From the NCBI GenBank assembly GCA_021234155.1, contig JAJEKV010000028.1, forward strand, positions 558,001 through 622,000: a stretch of 64,000 nt of DNA, read 5' to 3'. The translations under genes and the position numbers were made by a program. The notes below the pieces were generated by a model. The model was not told the DNA's origin, did no database searches, and saw only the letters and a program-made list of their open reading frames with translations. The stretch is from Isoetes taiwanensis. Taxonomy: Eukaryota > Streptophyta > Lycopodiopsida > Isoetales > Isoetaceae. This document shows, piece by piece, positions 55,335 to 64,000 of the stretch; position 1 is the first letter of the stretch; every line of letters starts with the position of its first letter.

Positions 55335-56150
55335 AAAATGATGCTGTCCGCAGCATCGTGGTTCTCCCCACCTTGGGATCTTCTTGTCCTGCAACAACTT
55401 GATGCATACAATTTATTATTACTACACTTATACATTTACTAGCATTACCTTAGGTAATATTTTTAGAACATTATTATTTATTCAATAAGTTAAAACAATA
55501 TTTGTGTTTATTCAAGTTTATCAGTTTCATAACTATTCTTAGCGGTACTCTTCATTCCTTGAACACATTCCAATTACAATTGTGTTGCAAGTATTTGTAG
55601 CTCGACCCCTTTTGCCCTCCGGAGTGCTCTATTGGCCTGCAGGTCGATACTACGTTAGTACCATTTTAATAATTAATAATATTATGGTTATAAGGGGACC
55701 ACCCATTTAATTAACCTAAATGGATGCAAGACTCCCGGCTTAGGAAGAGGATGCTTCTTCTATCGTGGCCGTGGAGACAGCGCCCTATAATGCCAATATG
55801 CTGCTCGTGCCTACACCTTTAGTTGCCCAAGCGTGGAGGATAGTGTCCTTCCCGTAGTTGGGGCGTGAAGGATAGGGTCCTCCCCGTAGGCATTGGCTAG
55901 AGGTGCTTCCCTATCAATGCGTTCCTGAATGACCTCTTATCTCCCGAGGTCATCTACTTCCGTGAGACGGAAGTAGACCTTTTAATCTACCTTACAGCTA
56001 ATCCAAGCAGAACCGCGGTCATGCCTACAATGATATTACATCACGTCCTAGAGATCACCGTAGTGGTCCCATTATCGGTAACAACGCATGCAACCCATAC
56101 TTAGCATAGGTTGCATGCGTAGATTAATCTTAACTATACAAGAAATTAAT
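55335..56150. other. 3' untranslated region of chromovirus copy 1
   Basis: About 0.8 kb between the integrase/chromodomain stop and the polypurine tract, without coding capacity on either strand. Confidence 0.6.
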
Positions 56151-56735
56151 CTACACACAAATCGACATGCCTGAGCCGATTTCTTCGGAGATGACCTTGC
56201 TGTCCCATTGCTCCATGAACTGTGGGTACTGCTTTATTAGATCTTTCTTAAGTACCCATGTTGCGTCTTCCACTGGCAAGTGTTTCCACTTGACCAAATA
56301 CTGGAGAAACTCTGATCTTCTTGTTTTCTTGAAGGCTTTATCAAGAATTAATTCTGGAACTATTTCCAGCTGCTCTTCTGTCATTTCCAACAACGTTGGA
56401 GTGTCCAAGACTTCATCTGGATTTGGAGTATGCTTCTTCAACAAACTCACGTGGAAGACTTTATGAATCTTTAGGTGTGCTGGTAGGTCCAACTTGTAGG
56501 ATTGGTTACCTACTCTCTGGACTATTCTGAAGGGTCCAGCCCACCTTGGAGCAAGCTTCGTACACTTTCCGATGCGGAGCTTTGCCTGCTTCACTTTGAT
56601 CTTGAGCCACACGTCGTCGCCAACTTGGAACTCCTTGACTGTCCGATGCTTGTCGGCGATGCTCTTTTGTCGACTCCTTGCTGCAGGAAGATATCCTCGA
56701 ACCTCTTCCACCAGTTGCTGCATGTCGACCAACAT
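56151..56735 (-). pseudogene. Integrase C-terminal region with chromodomain (copy 1)
   Basis: Frame of 194 codons directly after an in-frame TAA. Contains the GPF/Y-type module (KLAPRWAGPFRIVQRVGNQS, YKLDLPAHLKIHKVFHVSLL) and a chromodomain near the end (ELILDKAFKKTRRSEFLQYL, VKWKHLPVEDATWVLKKDL). In chromoviruses this domain binds modified histone H3 tails and guides integration into matching chromatin. The typical Trp/aromatic cage residues are only partly kept (VKWKHL...DATW present), so H3K9me binding cannot be assumed. Confidence 0.9.
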
Positions 56736-57500
56736 TTACTGCGAAACCTCTACTTTTGACACGGGATTGTGCCAAGTGTCTGGAGTTAGACATTGGTAGC
56801 CATAGTTGATCATAAACGGCGACATTTGAGATGATTCCTGCTTGGTGCTATTATAAGCGAACTCAACCAAGTGAATATACTCTTCCCACATACTTTGCTT
56901 GTTCCAGACATAGTTTCGTAGCATATCTTCCAAAATTCTATTGGTCCGTTCCGTTTGCCCATCCGTCTGAGGATGATAGGCCGTGCTCATGGACAGCTTC
57001 GACTGAATCGTCGCAAAAAGATCTTGCCAAAAGTCACTCATGAGCTTCGGGTCTCTGTCGGAGATGATCTCTCTTGGCATGCCATGGAGCCTGAAGATTT
57101 CTTTGGTGAAGAGCTTCGCTGTATCCATAGCTGTGTCGGTGGTCCTGCAAGGCACAAAATGTGCCATCTTTGACAACTTGTCAACCACGACCATCAAGGC
57201 ATCCTTCCCTCTTACTGTCCTTGGAAGCCCTGTTATAAAGTCCATGCTGATGACTTCCCACTTAGCGTTTGGCACCGTTAATGGTTCCAATGCTCCTGGA
57301 ATTCGAAGCTGCTCTGCCTTTGTTTGCTGACACAACTGGCACTCCTTGATGTATCGAGCTATCTGCTTCTTCATGCCTGGCCAGTAATAGCTGCTTCGGA
57401 TTTTGAAGTATGTCTTCATAAATCCTGCATGGCCAGCTATTGGGCTGTTGTGGGTGTCGTGAAGAATCAGCTTCCTCACTCCTGATGACTCAGGTATAAG
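56736..57500 (-). pseudogene. Integrase core (copy 1)
   Basis: HHCC zinc module: HDTHNSPIAGHAGFMKTYFK, YIKECQLCQQTK. Catalytic D,D,E: SMDFITGLP, ISDRDPKLMSDFW, and TAYHPQTDGQTERTNRILED with the Glu. The whole core is open from 57479 to 56739; a TAA at 56736 separates it from the chromodomain part, and a frameshift near 57480-57500 separates it from RNase H (LLYLS in one frame, [12 protein letters not shown] in the next). Confidence 0.92.
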
Positions 57501-58384
57501 AGGTTACCTTCCTTCTTAAAATTCTTGAAGGTCTCCCTCTCCTTATATGTTCTTGCTTCTTTACACAAGCTTGCCCACACTTCCTTGAAGTCTGCATCTG
57601 TCGGCAAGGTTTCTTCAATCTTCCTTCCGAAGTCGCTGGTGAGCGTGGAGATTGCATTGCAATGGACTCTTGTTGTCAGGGGGTGCCTTGAAAGTGCATC
57701 TGCTACCACATTGAGCTTCCCCAGCTTATAAACTATGTCGAAGTCGTATTCCTCGAGGAACTCCATCCACCTTCTTTGCCTCAGGTTGAGATGTGGTTGC
57801 GTGAACACGTATTGGAGACTCTGATGATCCGTGTCAAGTTGGAACTTTCTTCCCAACAGGTAGTGCCTCCAAATCCTTAATGCCCTGACAACTGCAAGCA
57901 ACTCTTGATCATGAGTCGGGTAGCGTGTTTCGGCATCGTTCATTTTCCGCGAATCATAAGCTACCACTCGCTCTTCTTGCATCAATACTGTGCCTCTAGC
58001 AATTATGCTTGCATCTGTTGCTACAAGCTTGTCCTTCTCGGGGTCTAGCAAGGTTAGGATGGGGGCGGTTGTCAAAGCTTCCTTCAACAAGTCGAATCCC
58101 GCTTGGGCTTTCTTCTGCCAGTGCTCTGCCCAGTCTTTCACCTTTTCCGCCCTTGTCAAATCTGTTAGCGGGGCTGCTATCTTTGCAAAGTTCTCCACGA
58201 ACTTCCTATAGTACCCTGCTAGGCCGAGAAAGCTTCTGACCTCATGGATGTTCTTTGGCGCCGGCCATTGTATCACTGCTTCGATCTTGGCAGGATCTGT
58301 TGAAATTCCCTCTGCTGAGATTACGTGCCCCAGGTAGTCTACTCTCTCCATTGCGAAGTGACACTTTGACAACTTCGCGTACAA
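57476..58384 (-). pseudogene. RT C-terminal part and RNase H (copy 1)
   Basis: Same frame as the upstream RT but after a TAG at 58385-58387. Sequence [57 protein letters not shown], then RNase [72 protein letters not shown]. RNase H catalytic positions D (ATDAS), E (HDQEL) and D (TDHQSL) are present. The residue before LYAKLSKC is normally Gln ([10 protein letters not shown]), so the stop is a CAG to TAG change. Confidence 0.92.
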
Positions 58385-59977
58385 CTAATGCCTTCTGAGC
58401 TTCTCGAGCACTTTTCTGAGGTGATGTACATGTTCTTCTAGGGATTTAATGTATACTAGAATATCGTCAAAGAATACTATGACGAATGCGTCCAGGAACT
58501 CCCTGAAGATGTCGTTCATAAGTCTCATGAACGTTGCCTGGGCGTTTGACAATCCAAACGGCATCACGGTGAACTCGTAATGCCCATATCGGGTCCTGAG
58601 TGCTGTCTTATGGACGTCCTCCTCTTTGATCCTGATCTGATGGTAGCCCGACCTCAGGTATATCTTGGAGAATACCTTTGCGCCTTGGAGTTGGTCCATC
58701 AGGTTGTCCGATCTTGGGAGCGCATACTTGTTCTTGATGGTGTGCTTGTTTAGCTGCCTGTAATCTATGCACATCCTCAAGCTACCATCCTTCTTCTTCA
58801 CAAACAGGATGGATGCCCCAAATGGCGAGACACTAGGTTTGATGAAGCCTAGGTCGAGCAACTCCTGCAATTGTTTCTTCAACTCGATTAGCTCTTGCGT
58901 TGTCATCCTGTACGGCGCTTTGCTTGTTGGTTTTGTCCCTGGTTCGAGTGCTATCTCACACTCGACTCCCCTGTAAAGAGGAAGCTTCTTGATCTCGTCT
59001 GGAAAGAGATCATGGAACTCCTTTACCAACTTAGCTATCTGTTTTGGTAGCTTGTTGAGTACCTTATCTTCTTCGCTTTCTTCTACTTCGGGATCTTCCA
59101 TCTGTAGCTTGAAGATATAGGCTACCTGTTCGCTCCTTATGCACTTGAGCAGGCGCTTACTAGACATACATTGCATGATAGGCACGATTTCTTTACCTGT
59201 AATTTCTATGATTTTGCCATTGGGCGCCGTGAGGGTCACCTTCTGCTTCCCACAATCAATGATGGCTCCAGCTGGGCCGAGGTACTCCATGCCGATAATC
59301 AAATCGTACTTCCCAATGTTCATCACCTCGGCTCCCATGGGGATGTTGATTCCTGGTAAGTCGATGTCGAAGTTTATCCTCTTGCCGGCCGTGTGCCTTA
59401 CTCCCCCGTTTGCTAACACCACGGGTCTCGGCTTTGACTTCAACGATTTCAGCTTCAACATTTCAACCATTCTTGGGGACGCAAAGTTGTGGCTACTTCC
59501 CGAGTCTATCAGGATTATGAATGACTTGGCCTTGGCCTTCCCTACTGTGGATATTACCTGATACTGATTCTCTGCTTGTTCTGTATCTATGGCGGCAAAG
59601 ATGTGGCACTCACCCTGTATGAAATCGCGAGCTTCCCCGTCGTCGTCGTCAGAGGGAGTCTCCCATCCGCCCATTTCTGCTAGAGCCGCATTCATGACGA
59701 ACGGGCAGTTCGCTGTCCTGTGGCCCGGTTGGAAGCACCTGAAGCAGAGTTGCTTCTCGGTGCACTCCTGCCTCTTCTCTTTAGGTATTGCCTGCAAAAA
59801 GGATCGTACCGCCTTCGAATAGTTCGATCCTTCTTGCTGCAGTTTATCCTTGAAGGATACCTGCTTCCTTTCCTGCTGCTTCCCATAGTTGCCACTGTAT
59901 GGGGCCTTTGCTGGTCCCAGACTAGTTGCTCTAGGGCTGTAGCTTTCCGATGCTTGGCCCTTGTCCTTGTAGTAGTG
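58385..59977 (-). pseudogene. Zinc knuckle, protease and RT palm (copy 1)
   Basis: Continues the gag frame after the TAG at 59978. Blocks: CCHC zinc knuckle [14 protein letters not shown] (near 59740), aspartic protease [13 protein letters not shown] with the DSG active site (near 59500), RT fingers [40 protein letters not shown], palm [40 protein letters not shown], catalytic FFDDILVY (near 58455). The second metal-binding Asp pair (DD) is intact. The frame is open throughout, from the TAG to 58388. Confidence 0.92.
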
Positions 59978-60793
59978 CTATTTTGGCCCACTGTTTGGAG
60001 GCCATGATCCTTGCAGGCTGACGGCCTTTGATTCCGCCTCTGAGACTGTTCGAGGGTTGATTGCCCTCACCAGCTTCCTTATTTCATCATTCAGCCCCTC
60101 GATATATCCTTCGACTGCATGACGTTCACTTAGCTTTGGCACATACAGCCTCAGCCTCATGAATTCTTCCGTGTATTTCTGCACGGACTTGTTTCCTTGC
60201 TCCAGCCTGTAGAACTGTTGCATCATGTGGCATTTGTGCTCTCTTGGCACATAGTGTCGCTTGAATGCCTTTGAAAACTTCCGGAACCTGCAGCTGTCTC
60301 GGCTTAGCTTGTGTGACTTGGCATATCCTTTCCACCACATGCGAGCTGCTCCCTTGAGGTTGGCTGTTGCCACCTTGCCCTTGTCCTTGTCCCTCATCCC
60401 GTATACATTACCGTACTCGTTCATCTCATCCAGCCAGGCCTCTGCCTCCATACCTGACCTGTTGTTGCCCGAGAACTGTTCGAGCTTCCTTGCTTTCCAC
60501 ACATTGCTGAGTGTGGAATCTACTTTCTTTTGGTAATCTGAGGTCCCTGTGACCCTGGGTCTGCCCTCTCTGCGGTCTTGTACCTCTTCTTCATCGGAGT
60601 CGGAGTCCGATTTTGAGCTGGTGTCGGAGGTGTCTGTGCTAGGGGACCTCCTTCTCTTGCTCCTCTTCTTATCTTTCCCCGTCCTTCGAGGTGTTTCTTG
60701 CGGCATTTGAACGTTGTGATCTGGCCCGACTGCTGCTTGTGCCGCCGTGGGGTCTCCTATTTTGCTCGACTGTCCTTGGATCCCTAGCTGCAT
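59978..60793 (-). pseudogene. Gag capsid (copy 1)
   Basis: 271-codon frame from the Met at 60793 to a TAG. N-terminal basic and acidic stretch (GKDKKRSKRRRSPSTDTSDT, DSDSDEEEVQDRREG), then capsid: DYQKKVDSTLSNVWKARKLE, AEAWLDEMNEYGNVYGM, AARMWWKGYAKSHKLSRDSC, FSKAFKRHYVPREHKCHMMQ, LRLYVPKLSERHAVEGYIEG. The TAG falls between capsid and zinc knuckle (GPK-stop-HYYKDKG) and the frame continues unchanged, so it is a point mutation or, less likely, a readthrough site. The N-terminal ~80 residues seen in copy 2 are missing. Confidence 0.9.
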
Positions 60794-60959
60794 TCACAAG
60801 TTGGCCATGGCCTTACGGTTAGCTTTGTTTTATTGTATTCATGCATTTGCCGATATAGTTGTGGAACAAAATTCATCAACAAAACATTTAAAAGTACCAA
60901 CAAAATATATTCATATATGTAATAGCTTAATTACAACGCTACCGGAATCAAGAATCTAA

Positions 60960-62400
60960 CTATTCTTGAAATCGCCGGTAGGATGGGTTATCCTGAAGAA
61001 ATTGGGTTGTTCCTACCGAACGTCCCAAGTTCCTCAGGATATTTGTTGATGATCCGCCCTGCAAGGCTGTCACCAATTCCTCTACCCTGCGGTCAGAAGT
61101 GTAGGCCGCGGTTACTGCTAGTCTTCCCTGCCGTCGGTAGGGTACGGCGAAGTCGAAGATGTCAAGCGCCATCGTTCTCTTGATTAAGATGGCGTACTCG
61201 GTGTTTGAGGCCAGCCGAGCATGCCTGCCAAAGCCTAAGAGTGCGATGAGCATGAATACTCCTTCTTCGCCCCTTGGGCTGAATTTGCGGTGTATTATCG
61301 CTATTCTCCCGTTCATCAGCAGGGAAAGATAGTATCTCAGTGACCTGTCGTTGTGCGGCGACGTTGATTCAAGGTCTTCTCGGCCTCCGGCTCTATGTCT
61401 TCCTGCATATTCATCGACGTCGATCTCTGTGAGTTCGCCATAGTCTCTGACTGTCGATGTGATTCGGCGCAGGTCGATCTCGCCTCTTCTCTGAACACCT
61501 GTAGGGGCTGGTGTCGAAGAACTTGGCATCAAAATGTTCGTGGTCTTGCCACGAATTTCCATCCATTCTTGGATGGCATAAAACTCTTCTTCAGATGGCA
61601 GGTCCCGAGCTTCCATCATTTGGCGAATGCTGCTATACGCCTGAATGTCTGAAGTCGACTCCCGGTGTAGGTGTCAGCTTCTCTGACTTGGATTGGGAAG
61701 TCGGAAGCCTCCCTGTCGATGAAGTCATCCAGATCTGGCTGTTGCCGCAGAAGATACATCAACTCGTCATGTCGGTACTCCCTTTCTCTGCATTCCGGGA
61801 GGTTCTGGATGTCGCTCAGGAGCAAGTACTCCTGTCCGTCGATGATGATGGGGGCTAGGCTTGTGATACCTAGCCCGAGCGGGGGAGCGATTCTCAGGGT
61901 CTGCCGGTCTTGCTCGAAAAGCTCTTCCTTCTTGTTCCCCTTGGTATTGCAGTCATAGTTGACCCTCCGCTGAGGAGGCTAAGGGGTCTACTTCCATGGG
62001 GGGCATCGAGGTGTCGCCCATGAGATTCTGGGCCCGGTGGGAAAGAAAAATGGCTAGGGCAGCGGTGTATGAAAAATACTTGTTCCTATTAGCTGTTAGG
62101 ACCATGTAATCTGGGAACCTCTGAGCTTTATTGGTCAGATATTTGGCAATGTTGGGGACATCACCTAAAGCTGCTTGAAGGGACTGCCTGGACAAAATAT
62201 CCTGTGCATGGGGGAAGCTGTACTAGGGACGGTCCTACCCTAGCTTGGAATTCAGTCATAACTTCCCTGTAAACTGGGGTTGCTAGCAATGTGGCTTGGA
62301 TATCTATCTCTTTTCGGAAAACTTGAAAAATTGCATTGATGTCCGCCTCTGCTACATGGGCACTGGCGCTGTACCATCGCCTAAAATCAGCAGTTGCCAT
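60960..62400 (-). pseudogene. Extra ORF upstream of gag (copy 1), unknown function
   Basis: About 470 aa when read across three frame changes (near 62215 at a run of five C, near 61960, near 61640). Starts MATADFRRWYSASAHVAEAD at 62400 in a good context (CCATGG). Later segments: SRQSLQAALGDVPNIAKYL, NRNKYFSYTAALAIFLSHRA, PLGLGITSLAPIIIDGQEYL, DIQAYSSIRQMMEARDLPSE, RYYLSLLMNGRIAIIHRKFS, EYAILIKRTMALDIFDFAVP, SDRRVEELVTALQGG, FLQDNPSYRRFQE. Mainly helical, soluble, with no motif I recognise. Copy 2 has the same gene. Extra ORFs before gag are known from Tat/Ogre elements but are not typical of chromoviruses. Confidence 0.75.
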
Positions 62401-62511
62401 GGAGCTTGAGTGAGTTGGGATGTCAAACAGTTGCTGAAGTGCCTAAGGGAGTTGAAAAATTGCCTAAGTGTCAGGAGCAGATCTGTAGGATGCTAAGTGA
62501 GAAATGAGGGC

Positions 62512-62521
62512 CTATTTATAG
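62512..62521 (-). promoter_or_regulatory. TATA box upstream of the extra ORF
   Basis: CTATAAATAG on the - strand, 112 nt before the ATG at 62400. Transcription starting about 30 nt downstream would give an 80-nt leader. This is a textbook plant TATA box and suggests transcription from inside the element instead of, or as well as, the LTR. Confidence 0.6.
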
Positions 62522-62712
62522 ACAAGGGGAAAACCCTAATTTTTTGATGGCTTGAAACAATCTTAGTGATGGGCGATTCTTACCTGTCTTGAGGTCAAAA
62601 TGAGGATTGGAAGCTACTTTGAGGTTTTATACATGAATAGGATGGTCTAATGAACCTATTGCAACAAACTAGAGGTCAATTGGGTGTTGGATGGAAGAGA
62701 AAATGCTAGGAG

Positions 62713-62779
62713 GTCTCACACGATGCGCCTGGGGCTCGACCTAAATTTTAGGTTTGGCTTCTGGCGCGACGTGTGAGAC
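62713..62779. repeat. 67-bp centred dyad, copy a
   Basis: Outer arms GTCTCACACG (62713-62722) and CGTGTGAGAC (62770-62779) are perfect inverses. The centre is the palindrome CCTAAATTTTAGG (62740-62752); both share the midpoint 62746. Intermediate bases pair partly (GCGCC with GGCGC). Confidence 0.9.
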
Positions 62780-62915
62780 ATTTGGCCTATCTTGGTCAAA
62801 ACTTGTCCAATCTGGGTGATCTAAGGGTCAAATCATGCTAGTCTCATCGAGTTGGGCAAGATTGACCCCTTACTTGGTCGATTTGGAGGTGTTTTGGTCT
62901 AGTTTAGATATGAAG

Positions 62916-62982
62916 GTCTCGCACGATGCGCCCAGGGCTCGACCTAAATTTTAGGTTTGGTCCCTGCCGCGACGTGTGAGAC
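62916..62982. repeat. 67-bp centred dyad, copy b
   Basis: Same structure as copy a, midpoint 62949, exactly 203 bp away. Outer arms GTCTCGCACG and CGTGTGAGAC (one mismatch), centre CCTAAATTTTAGG at 62943-62955. Confidence 0.9.
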
Positions 62983-63124
62983 ATTCCTCACTACTTGCTC
63001 TAAATATGTCCAATTTGACTGAAACAAAAGCCATTACTCGCTAATTCAACTTAGTTAAGTACATCTATACACATAATCTACTCAAAAACACTTTGTATTA
63101 AACAAAATTTTATCGTTTACAAAA

Positions 63125-63556
63125 TTAATAAGGCTCTCCTTTGATATGACTGGCCAAGTGCATATCTTTCCTCATTAAGGTTACCCTTTTTGCGTGTACC
63201 GTGCATGATGTTGCGTCTTCAAAATGCTGCACGAGTTTCTGCTCCGCTGCTTCTTGTAGGGCTAGCAGCATCTCACTTGTTACCCTCATCTCGGTGCTAT
63301 ATTCTTGGACAACTTCTTTTACTAGCCTGGCGAAGGGAGCACGGGGGATAAGGAAGCCGAAACTCCTCTGGAAGTGCCGGATCTCCCGTATTGCTCGATT
63401 CAGCTTCGACTGGGCTTTCCTCTTCGGCGGCTTCTTCGGAGGTTTGGGCTTCTCTGGCGGCGGCTTGAGCGTCTGCTTCTTCGTTGGATGTCCCCCTATG
63501 ATGAATGTGACCTTATTCGCCTGGTAGTAGGAGTTGTAAGCCTCCCACTTCTTCAT
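63125..63556 (-). CDS. Histone H3/CENH3-like protein, possibly retroelement-encoded
   Basis: 143 aa, intact. Residues 53-141 are a histone H3 fold: AIREIRHFQRSFGFLIPRAP (alpha-N), FARLVKEVVQEYSTEMRV (alpha-1/loop 1), LLALQEAAEQKLVQHFED (alpha-2), HAKRVTLMRKDMHLASHIKG (alpha-3). By eye about half the positions equal plant H3. EIRHFQ, LIPxAPF and RVTLMRKD are CENH3-like, but loop 1 has canonical H3 length. The tail is not H3-like: no ARTKQTARKS, instead a Pro/Lys-rich segment (PPPEKPKPPKKPPKRKAQSK). H4-contact and tetramer residues (HAKRVT, KD) are kept. The start ATG overlaps the TGA of the upstream charged ORF. It lies 0.7 kb upstream of the extra ORF of chromovirus copy 1, same strand, with no intron. 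It may be an element gene, a captured host CENH3, or an adjacent locus. Confidence 0.85.
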   Translation of the reverse strand: MKKWEAYNSYYQANKVTFIIGGHPTKKQTLKPPPEKPKPPKKPPKRKAQSKLNRAIREIRHFQRSFGFLIPRAPFARLVKEVVQEYSTEMRVTSEMLLALQEAAEQKLVQHFEDATSCTVHAKRVTLMRKDMHLASHIKGEPY

Positions 63557-64000
63557 AACTCGTTGTGCTCCTCCAGCTTCTTCTGGTAGACCCTGATAGG
63601 GTCTATCACGTAGGATTCCTGGGCAGGTCGCGGCGCTTTCTTCCTATCCCAAGTCGGGTATGGCGGGCATGCCTGCACTTGTAGCTCGGGGTCTGTGTGC
63701 TCTTCGCCTGGGGGCTTGGAAGAGCTTCCATCTTGATGATGAGGGTTGTAATCCTCATCATCCGAGTCATCCGAGGATGATGGGGGCTGGTCTGCTGGCC
63801 GCTCTTGAATGACAACCTTTGTTAAAGGAGTCTTCTTTAGTCTTCTCTTGGGCTGCTCCACGCCTTTGCCCTTGAGCTTCTTCTTCAATTCGACCTCCTT
63901 TGCTTCCTTTTCCTCCCTCTTCCTCTTTTTCTCCGCCTTTTTCTTCTGTCGGCGCTGCTCCTTTGCTTCGTGCATCCGGATCCATGCCTCGAGCTGCTCC
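63553..64000 (-). CDS. Charged, nuclear-type ORF overlapping the histone-like ORF (partial, runs off window)
   Basis: Open on the - strand from the window edge (EQLEAWIRMHEAKEQ) to TGA at 63553-63555. A basic coiled stretch (QRRQKKKAEKKRKREEKEAK, ELKKKLKGKGVEQPKRRLKK) is followed by an acidic serine block (PPSSSDDSDDEDYNPHHQDG) and ends VIDPIRVYQKKLEEHNEL. The stop overlaps the ATG of the histone-like ORF (ATGA). The end of this protein and the start of the next (KKLEEHNEL / MKKWEAYNSYYQ) look like one continuous helix, so the two may be one protein split by a single-base frameshift, or translationally coupled. The composition suggests a nuclear, nucleic-acid- or chromatin-associated role. 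No family recognised. Confidence 0.6.
   Translation of the reverse strand, partial: EQLEAWIRMHEAKEQRRQKKKAEKKRKREEKEAKEVELKKKLKGKGVEQPKRRLKKTPLTKVVIQERPADQPPSSSDDSDDEDYNPHHQDGSSSKPPGEEHTDPELQVQACPPYPTWDRKKAPRPAQESYVIDPIRVYQKKLEEHNEL

Larger units (their letters stand above)
53855..62400 (-). mobile_element. Chromovirus (Ty3/gypsy) copy 1: extra ORF - gag - PR - RT - RH - INT - chromodomain - 3' LTR
   Basis: Element on the - strand with 3' LTR, polypurine tract, complete pol order and a C-terminal chromodomain, which defines chromoviruses. Upstream of gag is the additional ORF shared with copy 2. The 5' LTR is not in the window, so the element extends beyond 62400 and may include the histone-like ORF at 63125-63556. 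Defects: TAG at 59978, TAG at 58385, a frameshift near 57480-57500, TAA at 56736, and about three frameshifts in the extra ORF. It is therefore inactive but far less decayed than copy 2. It appears to sit inside a CACTA element that itself interrupted copy 2. Confidence 0.88.
62401..63124. other. Intergenic control-like region between histone-like ORF and extra ORF
   Basis: 725 bp with no coding sequence: 3' flank of the histone-like ORF, two 67-bp dyads, and a TATA box before the extra ORF. No LTR sequence resembling 53855-55321 is present, so the chromovirus does not start here. Confidence 0.6.

Noticed and set aside
63125-63556. Histone-like ORF as an ordinary host histone H3 gene
   Set aside because: Lacks the invariant H3 tail, has CENH3-like core changes, and carries a long non-histone N-terminal context. 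A canonical replication H3 is excluded; a host CENH3 variant is not.

Overview
This is a nuclear window from a land plant with a large, repeat-dense genome. The evidence is plant-type gene remnants (cytosolic-type GAPDH, ABCB transporter, subtilase, PLAT/ATS3-like protein, phytocyanin, PPR, annexin), spliceosomal introns, and stacked LTR retrotransposons, LINEs and DNA transposons. A fern or other seed-free vascular plant fits, but that is inference. The only intact host gene I can assemble is a six-exon annexin (44075-47215, + strand, 315 aa). Most other host sequences are broken.

Layout. 0-1.5 kb: GAPDH pseudogene. 2.0-8.1 kb: a LINE (family A, - strand) split inside its reverse transcriptase by a complete, very young non-autonomous LTR element. 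That element is 4186 bp with two 447-bp LTRs identical by eye, TSD CAAAG, a tRNA-Asp-type primer site and no gag or pol. 9.3-12.4 kb: a second LINE (family B). 13.95-15.46 kb: an LTR-like repeat related to the LTR at 53.9-55.3 kb. 15.9-17.9 kb: ABCB pseudogene. 19.8-26.1 kb: a graveyard of family A LINE 3' ends, a 160-bp tandem repeat split by one of them, and a Helitron 3' terminus. 26.3-35.6 kb: two pieces of a subtilase on the - strand, separated by a gag-only LTR element (26742-32535, TSD CAACC) and a coiled-coil ORF carrying a LINE-type 3' end. 35.6-40 kb: a foldback element, a PLAT-domain ORF, a phytocyanin gene with an internal duplication and a PPR pseudogene. 44-47.2 kb: annexin.

49-64 kb is a nest. 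A decayed chromovirus (Ty3/gypsy copy 2, - strand) is cut at 52567 by the end of a CACTA transposon with 103-bp subterminal repeats. A second, better preserved chromovirus (copy 1, - strand) begins with its 3' LTR at 53855, apparently inside the CACTA element. Both chromoviruses carry an extra ORF of unknown function (about 470 aa, broken by frameshifts) upstream of gag. In copy 1 this ORF has its own TATA box and, further upstream, two copies of a 67-bp perfectly centred dyad.

The most unusual item is upstream of those dyads on the same strand: an intact 143-aa ORF (63125-63556) whose last 90 residues are an unmistakable histone H3 fold with CENH3-like features. A long basic/acidic ORF overlaps its start codon (ATGA) and runs off the window. 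I see no LTR between the histone-like ORF and the retroelement genes, so a chromovirus carrying a histone H3/CENH3-like accessory protein is a real possibility. The far LTR lies outside the window and membership is not proven.
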